From Eurosta solidaginis (lineage: Eukaryota; Arthropoda; Insecta; Diptera; Tephritidae), in NCBI RefSeq assembly GCF_040869045.1, contig NC_090319.1, forward strand, positions 372,387,601 to 372,451,600: a stretch of 64,000 nt of DNA, in the 5' to 3' direction. Position 1 is the first letter of the stretch, and every line of letters starts with the position of its first letter. The notes under the pieces were generated by a model. It did no database searches. It saw only the letters and a program-made list of their open reading frames with translations, and was not told the origin of the DNA. Positions 56,367 to 64,000 of the stretch are shown here, in pieces. Position numbers and translations under genes: made by a program.

Positions 56367-57727
56367 GATTGAGTGGTCTTGGATATTTGCTCATCACCTT
56401 CTGCTCTGCGTTTACGACCACCCACATTGTTGGAGCTATTGGGACCGCTGCTGCAATGTCGTGCAATATGACCTGGGTTGCCGCACTTGAAACATTTAAT
56501 AACTCCGGCATTTTTCTGTTGTGATCCCTTCAGTGCTTCCAAAATAGTGTCTACCCAATCTGGTCTTTCCACTTCTACACGATGAGCTTTGTATGCTGGT
56601 TTACTCAATAGTGAGGCCGTTTCCTGAGTCAATGCATGTGATACCGTTTCAGAAAATGTCAGCTTTGGGTTTGCGTATGTAGCTCGCTTCGTTTCCACGT
56701 CCCGTATGCCATTTATGAAACTCTGGATTTTTACCCTTTCAGTGTATTCCACGGGTGCGTCCGCATTTGCAAGATGAGCCAATCTTTCAATATCTGAAGC
56801 AAACTCCTGCAATGTTTCATTTGCTTTTTGGTAGCGGTTTTGCAACTCAATTTGGAATATCTGTTTCCTATGCTCGCTTCCGTAACGTCTCTCTAAAGCG
56901 CTCATCAATGTTTCGTAGTGGTTCCGCTCGTACTCTGGGATGGTCTGTAAGATTTCCGCGGCAGGCCCTTTCAGTGCCACGAACAGAGCTGCAACTTTAT
57001 CTTCAGCATTCCATTGGTTCACTGCTGCGGTCTTCTCAAACTGTAGCTTAAAGACCTGAAAAGGAACAGAACCGTCAAAGGATGGTGTCTTTACCTTTGG
57101 ATTACTCGCTGAAACAGCTGGGCGGTTTAGTTGTAACTGCTCCATACGACCTTTTAACGCTTCTATTTCGGCATCAATTTTGTCCTCGAGTTGTAAAATT
57201 TTTGCATCCTGCTCTTCCAGTTTCACAAAGAGCTGCGCTGATACCTGTTCCGAAATTTGTGCCGACATTTCAGATATACGTGCCTCTTGCGCTTCCAGTT
57301 GAGATGCCAAATATGTCTTCTGTTCTTCCATCTTGGATGTTATACGTGTCTCCTGCGATTCTAGTTGTGATGCCATATATGTCTTCTGTTCTTCCATCTT
57401 GGATGTTATACGGTTCTCCTGCGATTCCATATATGTCTGCTGTTCTGCCAGTTGAGATGACACTGTCGATGTTTGAGCAGATATTGCAGCTAAAATCATG
57501 TTCAAGTCTGTACTGGTAACCGTCTGCGATGTTTCGTTCTTCTCTTCAATTTTTGTTGTCTCCTCGCCATCAAGATGAAAGACATGCTCTTCCACATCAA
57601 TTCCTTCTGCTTCCATTGCTTCTCGTAGCCGTGCCTGAAGTTCGAGTTTAACGCCGCTTGTATTCAATCCACGGCTCTCCAACTCCTTCTTCAGTTGCGG
57701 GATCTTCAATTCACTTAACTTTGCCAT
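56357..57727 (-). CDS. Gypsy gag with N-terminal SAP domain
   Basis: 456 residues. Residues about 5-40 (LSELKIPQLKKELESRGLNT, then GVKLELQARL) match a SAP domain, a helix-extended-loop-helix motif that binds DNA in chromatin proteins. About 60-200 is a predicted coiled coil with imperfect 21-residue repeats (QLESQETRITSKMEEQKTY). About 215-360 is the retrotransposon gag core (PSFDGSVPFQVFKLQFE). A CCHC knuckle follows, CFKCGNPGHIARHC (C412, C415, H420, C425), then a basic RKRR. The ATG at 57727 follows the primer-binding site by about 40 bp. SAP in a retrotransposon gag is unusual; a role in nuclear or chromatin targeting is inference. Confidence 0.9.
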   Translation of the reverse strand: MAKLSELKIPQLKKELESRGLNTSGVKLELQARLREAMEAEGIDVEEHVFHLDGEETTKIEEKNETSQTVTSTDLNMILAAISAQTSTVSSQLAEQQTYMESQENRITSKMEEQKTYMASQLESQETRITSKMEEQKTYLASQLEAQEARISEMSAQISEQVSAQLFVKLEEQDAKILQLEDKIDAEIEALKGRMEQLQLNRPAVSASNPKVKTPSFDGSVPFQVFKLQFEKTAAVNQWNAEDKVAALFVALKGPAAEILQTIPEYERNHYETLMSALERRYGSEHRKQIFQIELQNRYQKANETLQEFASDIERLAHLANADAPVEYTERVKIQSFINGIRDVETKRATYANPKLTFSETVSHALTQETASLLSKPAYKAHRVEVERPDWVDTILEALKGSQQKNAGVIKCFKCGNPGHIARHCSSGPNSSNNVGGRKRRAEGDEQISKTTQSLN

Positions 57728-57778
57728 GTCCTTGTTGTCCTCTAGAATTTATTCAACAATTCCTCTTCTGACACCAAT

Positions 57779-58436
57779 TGTAACGAATTTTCTGCAAATC
57801 CTCTTATTTGCAATCCTCTGCTAAGTTCGAATCACTAAACTGTTGAATAAATAACTCCAATATTGAATGATGGAAAAATGGCCTTTATTAAGTACTTCAC
57901 AATAACACTCAAACTGTGCAACGAATAGCTTAATAACCAAACTGATATCTTAAAGGAAACTGACTTTCAAAATAATAGTGCTATTGCTCGCTAGATATCG
58001 TCTTACTCGTAACTGCTTGACAATTCAAATCAAACTGAATTCCTTCTTACTCGCTGGCGCCGCTTTTATAGTTTACGCTGCATACTTCTAGGCTCTTCGA
58101 TTTCCAGAAGTTACTAGTTGTTTCGGCTACAAAATCGCCAGCCACAACTACGTGCACAAATTATTGCTCTCTCTTGTGACAACTCAGATAAGGTATATGC
58201 ATGTGTTTGTAGTTTACAGTCTCCCGCACACACATAAGCGTATAAGTAAATTCATCGGTGTGTGACATCTCATCTCTCGCTGCCTTGTATGTAAATGTTG
58301 CTCGTCGGAATGTGTACATATGTGTAGACGCAATTATTGATTCGTTTATGTAGATACATAATGATTGAATTATTGATGTGCATTCACGTCACTGCATAGA
58401 TCGGCTTACTCCTTAGTTTTGCTAATATTCGTAACA
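57779..58436 (-). repeat. Gypsy 5' LTR (658 bp)
   Basis: Same as 52080-52749 except for the missing 12 bp and one A/T change (ACTGCATAG in place of ACTGCTTAG). Drives transcription leftward into gag. Confidence 0.92.
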
Positions 58437-58969
58437 ATATCTTCGTCACATACACATATTTCAGACAACCTATCTTTGAGGTTAAAAGAGTTTTTAATAT
58501 TATATTTATCCGAAATTAATGTCTTTAGAATCTCTCCAATGTATTTGGATAATTTGTAACAGGGGGCCATGAGTGAGCACATAATAGGACGCAACGGAAC
58601 TTCTGGCTTATGAATTTTTGGCAACCCGTAAATTCTCGGTGCTGCTGCCGCTGAACATGTAAGTTGTTGCTTTTCCTTGATGTTTATGTGTTTATTTTTA
58701 TACAGATCATCTACTATTTTGTTGTTTTTCTTTTGGAGAGTCTTTGTCGGGTCGTTTCTTGCTTTTCTGTATGTGTTTTTGTCTTCAATAAGTTGTTTCA
58801 TTTTATCTATGTACTCACTTTTATACATTGCCACAGTTTTGTTACCTTTGTCCGCGTCAGTTATAATTATTTTGTTTTTGTATACTTTGGTAAAAGATTT
58901 TGCTTGGTAAAAAGCAGCAAGTATAAATTTTTCCGATGCGTTGTGCTTTATGCTTCTTTTGTTATACAT
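58437..58969 (-). pseudogene. Penelope reverse transcriptase, N-terminal part
   Basis: About 177 codons of Penelope sequence up to the Gypsy target site: KIIITDADKGNKTVAMYKSE, a Lys-rich linker, then APRIYGLPKIHKPEVPLRPI (the conserved PLE block before RT) and MAPCYKLSKYIGEIL. Its last codons join in frame to the C-terminal part at 52079 once the Gypsy element and one ATAT copy are ignored, so the ORF was open at the insertion point. Confidence 0.85.
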
Positions 58970-58985
58970 TAAAAATAATGTGCAA

Positions 58986-59561
58986 TATTAAAATTTTAAT
59001 TTACCTAAAATCTATTATCATAGTCGTATGATATAACGGAGTTACAAAGCGGTACGGTAGTAGTGCAGTTTAGGGGCCCCACCCTAAAGTTGGACCGAGA
59101 TTTTCGAGTGCGGTATCAAAAGACGCGCACCCTTCAAAAACGCGAATACTCCATAAATAGTGTAAGGAATACTCCTTTAAAAGTACAGGAGTGTTCCAAA
59201 ACTAATCTGTATTCAACAAAAAATGTGCTCCATTTAACATTGCGATGCCCTAGGAGAGGAGTAGGTGATCCCACTCTGGCTTTGTTTGTGAGTATTCCAT
59301 AGAGTACATACGTGAGAGTACTTTCACTGTCGTACTCCATGAAGCACCCACAGAGGATCATATGTCAAAGTACTAAAGAGGAATTGTGTCGGAAAGAATT
59401 ATCGGAGTGAATTTAATTGAAAATGAAAGTAAATGAAGACGGGCAATACAACTTTTATATTTTATACTACGAATATTCTTATGTTACTTAGCATTTCCGT
59501 GAATAAAGAAACTAATATTTCTCTATTCTATAGTAGCTATGCTCTCTATACCATAGTAGCT
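58986..59561. other. Unassigned sequence
   Basis: Contains frames on both strands (59063-59302 and 59134-59361) without recognisable motifs. Possible 5' flank of the Penelope element. Confidence 0.45.
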
Positions 59562-59921
59562 ATCATCCGGTAGCAAAATCCTGAGCCAGATTAATAATTT
59601 TGCATGTAAATGCAACAACAACGATTTGAGCCAGATAAATCCAGATAGAAGTCTGGTTCAATTTGTGAGCCAGATAATTTGTTAATTACTTCTTTTTAGG
59701 TTGGCAACGCCGCCTTTAATATACCTACTTTTTCAAAAATAGATGTCGCTGCTTAGCCTTTCGCCGTATGAGTTAAATGAAAAACAGCGGCGACATCTGC
59801 CCATCACATTTCACGTGTGCGAAAATTTCACGACATCTGCTTCTCAAGTCTCTCAATGATCCAGAGCGTTCCCGTGAGAAATGAGCGTGAGCCGGAGCTG
59901 TAAAACTCACTGAAAGACGGC
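59562..59921 (+). repeat. Dispersed repeat 'family D', copy 2
   Basis: Closely matches 8570-8930, including TTGAGCCAGATAAATCCAGA and the GATGTCGCTG / CAGCGGCGACATC hairpin. Flanks differ from copy 1, so the ends are near ATCATCCGGT and CTCACTG...GACGGC. Confidence 0.7.
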
Positions 59922-60506
59922 AAGTATGTGTACATAAAACCAGTGCGCTGTTGCATTTTATCAGAGTTACCATAGTCAAATTTTATTATCAGTTATTTGT
60001 ATGCAATATTTTACTTTTGGCAACTGTTCGATCGTCATCATGTCGTGATCACGGTCGTTAAAAAACGAGCAATGATCGGCTGATGGTGGTCCGCAAACGC
60101 ATTGCAAAGGAGTATTGTTAGAGTACTCCAACAGGCAGACAATGGAACACGTAATCCAACAATTTTTTCAGGGTATTTACGTCTATATTAAGAATCCGAA
60201 AGCGGAAGTTAACTTTTTTCACCCGTTTAAAAGTTATCGGCGAAAAACTGTTCCATTGGGCACGTTTTGTTCCGGCATAATTACGTTACTGTAGGCACAT
60301 GCACTACAAACCTCTTCTTTTAAAACAATGTAGAACGAATTTCGAACTTAACGAACCTTTCCGGTGTTTGTGCCAAGATTATAACTCTCACTCAAACACA
60401 TTTGATATATCCGACTCCCTTTTTTCTATAAAAAAGACTGTCCTTATCTCTCTTATTCGTTAATGCTGTATATGTTTGTTTCTATATTCTATTAATTTAG
60501 GCTTTA
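59922..60506. other. Unassigned sequence
   Basis: Nothing recognised. Confidence 0.5.
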
Positions 60507-60514
60507 CCCTCAGC

Positions 60515-61151
60515 TAGAGTTGTGCTTTTTCGTTCATTTCAGAGATTCGATTCTTTAGTTATTTTTCTGATGAACGAACAAGTTGTTCTTTTTGTTCATC
60601 TGTTCTTTTCTGTTTTCAAGCAAATTTGTTCACTGCTGCTTGCACCCGCTAAAAAAGCCAACAAGTATAGATGAGGTTGTGTATGCAGCAATGCTTTAAA
60701 TACTTAAATGTGTTATGAATAAATAAGTTAATATATACATATATTTTTAATTAACTTCAAAAAAGTTACAAATTTCGGAAGATCCAGAAAATTGAAAGAG
60801 TACAGACACAAATTGTAAATATGATCTTTTCAAGTTTAATAAATGTAATTAGTTTCTTACAAAAGATGTTTTTCATAATTAGTCCATACATATATTGTTT
60901 TAGCAGTGCCACACACATATCTTTAGTGTAAGTGGCATCATCGACAATCGTGCTCAGAATTTCTGCGCATGTATGTATGAATTTACAATGTTCGCGAACG
61001 AGAAGTGAGAAAGAATAACATTAGATAAAACGAACTAAAGGAACAAATGAACTAAAAGAACAAATATAACCGAAATCGAAGATCTAGTTCACTTGTTCAG
61101 TTGAGAGACCCGGTCAATTGAACAAGTTCAGAACAAAACGACCCAACTTTA
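60515..61151. mobile_element. hAT-type MITE
   Basis: Ends TAGAGTTGTGCTTTTTCGTTC and, reversed, TAAAGTTGGGTCGTTTTGTTC (15 of 21 identical), with a perfect 8-bp duplication CCCTCAGC (60507-60514 and 61152-61159). Many GAACAA/TTGTTC words inside. 637 bp, non-coding. Confidence 0.82.
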
Positions 61152-61380
61152 CCCTCAGCTGATGATATTTCTTCTTTAGCCGAGCAGTTTTAGATCTCAA
61201 CGCTTGATAAACCACTGCCCATCAATAACTCGGCCAAAAAAAAATTATAAATATGTAATAAAATTAATAAATAAAAAAAATTATTAACAGGATTAGCGTG
61301 GTTTCATTGGGCCACTTGAGGGCAGTGCGCTGCCACAACGTTCAATTATTGTGAGTATACTCCAATAGGTTTTAAATTTA

Positions 61381-62912
61381 CACCCCTATTATGAGTTTTC
61401 ATACGATAGACGATAAACGCTTGCTAGCGTATCGTAAAAAATTAGCTTTCATATTGCGATTTCCACACGCCCGATGAATCTATACGAAACAGATAGCAAA
61501 ACAAAACGTAAATACTAACAATTCATTTATCTTGTACGTGAAAGTGGCAAAAGTTTTTAAAAGCTGTAATAATAAAATGTTTATGCAACCTCTGTTCCCT
61601 TTTATATAAACTCAAATGAACAAATTGACGAAACTTGCATAGATGCCATAGAAAGAAGAAAATTGAGAGATGCTTCCAATTTTCTTGAAATGAACTCTAC
61701 ACTGTAAGTCCCTGACATACTAAAAGTAAAGAAAAAGTTTAATAAACAAAATTGATGTTGGAGTATGTCTTAACAGAAATAGAAGGCAGTTTGCGCGCCC
61801 GTAAAAATAGGTCATCCATCCCAAATATTTTGAAGGTTTGTGCCACTTTAAGGTTTCTTGCCCAGGGCGTTGCAACAGAGTGTTGGGAATGAGGCTATAG
61901 TTGGATTCTTTTGGATTATGTAATAATTTTATATTTACTTTTATTTAAATTATTATATTAATTTGTTGTCTTCAAGACCAACTTTATAATTTTTGTAAAA
62001 TGTATATTTTACAAGTTATATTATATTCAATAATTATAAATAGAAAGCAGAAAAAACAAAGTTCATAGACCGTATAGCCGACTATTTCAAAACCCATGAC
62101 GGTTTATCATCAGCTATCCACACATTGAAGGCTTAACGTTTTAACGCATCAGGCCATCAATGCACTTTGCAAGTTTCTATGTATAACTCGTTTTCCACTC
62201 TTTGTTGCTTATATTCTTTACCACCGTCAATTGAGTGCGCTAATCAGGTGCTATTATCTCTTTAGACGAGGATTTTCGTTGCAGCCCATATGGTTTTCCT
62301 TCAAGCTCCTGCTTTTTGTTAGGATTCCAAGATGCTTTTTCCGTAGACTGAAAGTATATAATGTTATGTTTTGGTTTTATTGGTCTGTAAATAATTATTT
62401 ATTATATTGATTTGTTGTCTTCAAGACCAACTTTATAATTTTTGTAAAATGTATATTTTACAAGTTATATTATATTCAATAATTGTAAATAGAAAGCGGG
62501 TAAATTAGAAAAAACAAAGTTCATAGACCGTATAGCCGACTATTTCAAAACCCATGACGGTTTATCATCAGCGATCCACGCATTGAAGGCTTGACGTTTT
62601 AACGCATCAGGCCATCAATGCACTTTGCAAGTTTCTGAAGACAACAAATTAATATAATAATTAATTATTTACAGACCAATAAAACCAAAACATAACCTTT
62701 TATTTAAATAGTTCCCAACGTATCGTGGAAAATTTTATCAACGATAGCTAGCGTAGAAAATTGAACAGCTTATGCGATAGTTAGCGTATGGCAATACCAC
62801 GATAAACGATAAACGCTAACGATCGGGTTTCATACGCTAGAATTTATTTCATAATACGGTAGAACAGATTGCAAGCGTTTATCCTGTATCGTATGAGTTC
62901 ATAATAGGGGTG
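61381..62912. mobile_element. PIF/Harbinger-like non-autonomous element with internal foldback
   Basis: Terminal inverted repeats of about 44 bp start CACCCCTATTATGAG and end CTCATAATAGGGGTG-like, with shared CATACGATA and GATAAACGCTTGC; TTA flanks at 61378-61380 and 62913-62915. A block of about 230 bp at 61945-62160 is repeated directly at 62402-62638. An inverted pair of about 60 bp (about 62363-62420 against 62637-62696, GTTTTGGTTTTATTGGTCTG) surrounds the second copy. No transposase. Confidence 0.7.
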
Positions 62913-62915
62913 TTA

Positions 62916-63250
62916 GTTGCAGCTTTTTGACATAATGTTTTATGAGCTATCTGTCAAAAAGCTGCAATTAAATATTGCAATGAATTTTAGGGTAGTTATG
63001 CACCTTCTACTAACGTTCGAATCGCTGAAACGCAAAAGTTACAAACATATACCAGAAAAAATAAGTCTCCCAGTCAAAACGTATCCAAAGCATTAAATAA
63101 AATCTAAAAAAAGTTAATAAATTCTCCAACTAAAATATTTTTAGGTTATGGATATGGCGAAAAACCAAAAACCAATTGGTTGGCTATGGTATGGTTATGG
63201 CGTTAGCGTTATGGTATGGCACCATTAATCGATTACATTGATTTCCATAA
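62916..63250. mobile_element. Part of a Harbinger MITE related to 9258-9692
   Basis: Shares AAAACCAAAAACCAATTGGT, GCGTTATGGTATGGCACCAT and AAGTCTCCCAGTCAAAACG with the intron-4 element. Interrupted at about 63255 by a TA-flanked element. Confidence 0.6.
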
Positions 63251-63254
63251 AGGG

Positions 63255-63776
63255 TATATGACACTACTTTATTTTTGCTTGGATTCCAAGCTAAAAAAAC
63301 TGACAAAACAAACAAAACAAAACAAAAACAATTTCCAACAAGAGGAACCGAGACAAACATTGTCAACAAAATAGAATAATTAGGTTTTCAATAAAATTTT
63401 TTTATTAACATTTTTCACGACAAAAAAATTGCACATAACACTGAAAAACTATTTCGCGCTCTGGTGGTTCACTTATTTCACACGAAAGTTCATTATAGTT
63501 CCGTATTAATGCACAAAATTTTCAAACTAAAAACAAAATTTTCATTTGTCAGAAAAAATAAAGAAAAAACGGCCGAATGTCAAAAAAACCTATGGAAATA
63601 CAAACTGGCTCGTTTGTTTTCAATAAACTAGGTTGTATTTTTCTTGTATTTCGTTAGTTTTTTGAAATATAGTTTACACACTTACACCAGTACTGAAACC
63701 TTGTTAGGAGGGAGGGCGACAAAAAATATAAGAGAAAATACAGGAAAAAACAGACAAAATAAAGTAGTGTCATATA
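63255..63776. mobile_element. TA-flanked non-autonomous DNA element nested in a Harbinger copy
   Basis: Ends TATATGACACTACTTTATTT and AATAAAGTAGTGTCATATA are inverted repeats bounded by TA, as in Tc1/mariner-type insertions. About 520 bp. Small frames inside carry no transposase motif. Confidence 0.65.
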
Positions 63777-63781
63777 GGTTT

Positions 63782-63976
63782 AAGGTAGGTTCGATCAGCT
63801 GTTTTATCTGGCCCCATTTATCGATTACATTGATTTCCATAAGGTAGGTTCGATCAGCTGTTTTATCTGGTTATGGTTTTATGGTTATAAGTCACCATTA
63901 ATTAGGTTTGATCAGCTGTTTTATCTGGTTATGGTTTTATGTTCACAAGTCACCATTAGTTGGCCCTTTAATATAG
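63782..63976. repeat. Three tandem units of about 60 bp at the end of the Harbinger copy
   Basis: TAGGTTCGATCAGCTGTTTT starts units near 63785, 63844 and 63903, the last ending AGTTGGCCCTTTAA, which resembles the terminal repeat of 9258-9692. The window ends 24 bp later. Confidence 0.65.
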
Positions 63977-64000
63977 AATATAGTTATGGCCGTGGCAAGT

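Larger units (their letters stand above)
52080..58436 (-). mobile_element. Apparently intact Gypsy-superfamily LTR retrotransposon
   Basis: 6,357 bp, LTRs at 52080-52749 and 57779-58436, 4-bp target duplication ATAT (52076-52079 and 58437-58440). On the minus strand the order is LTR, primer-binding-site-like TGGTGTCAGAAG (57776-57765), gag, pol, purine tract GGTGGAGGGCAG, LTR. The LTRs differ by one 12-bp indel and about one substitution. gag and pol are uninterrupted and no env is present. Likely a very recent and possibly mobile copy. Confidence 0.95.
50480..58985 (-). mobile_element. Penelope-like element split by a Gypsy insertion
   Basis: Minus-strand Penelope sequence lies on both sides of the Gypsy element: the N-terminal part at 58437-58969 and the C-terminal part at 50821-52079, with a 3' region containing a hammerhead core at 50553-50594. 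Outer limits are approximate. The N-terminus is short for the family, so it is probably 5' truncated. Confidence 0.8.

Overview
This window is eukaryotic and looks like a gene-poor, transposon-rich piece of a higher-fly genome. A tephritid fruit fly is my best guess, because the abundant CAA-tailed short retroposon, the BEL, Gypsy, Penelope, RTE and Loa/Jockey-type elements and the GT-AG introns all fit. The species call is inference; no rRNA or tRNA gene was found.

Only two host genes are supported. The first, on the + strand (about 5.4-13.8 kb), is the fly counterpart of the vertebrate mitochondrial protein C2orf69. Six coding exons with GT-AG junctions give one continuous frame of about 550 codons with a GxSxG hydrolase elbow. 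Its TGA stop is in a leaky TGA-C context and is followed by 149 more open in-frame codons, a strong stop-codon readthrough candidate. The second, on the - strand (48.3-49.0 kb), has two exons and 213 residues: an N-terminal membrane anchor followed by the paired cysteine-rich N-terminal module of glucosidase II beta (PRKCSH-like).

Layout. 1-5 kb: RTE-type LINE remnants, a short Penelope-derived element carrying a hammerhead ribozyme core, and a degenerate minisatellite. 5.3-14.2 kb: the C2orf69 gene, its introns filled with retroposons and MITEs. 14.6-20.6 kb: a complete BEL/Pao element with near-identical LTRs but single-base frameshifts. 20.7-22.3 kb: a LINE interrupted by a CAA-tailed retroposon. 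23.1-26.0 kb: a decayed intron-containing gene of an uncharacterised multicopy family, flanked by inverted repeats and split by a hAT MITE. 26-33.8 kb: AT-rich DNA with Harbinger, hAT and mariner MITEs. 33.8-39 kb: a non-coding element holding a 128-bp satellite organised as a duplicated 13-mer. 41.5-48 kb: a hAT MITE inside an LTR fragment, then a 2.74-kb tandem duplication. 50.5-59 kb: a Penelope element interrupted in frame by an apparently intact Gypsy element whose gag ends in a GTTAAAC slippery heptamer leading into pol. 59.5-64 kb: more MITEs.

Most mobile elements are supported by both termini and target-site duplications read directly from the sequence. No operon-like organisation is expected or seen.
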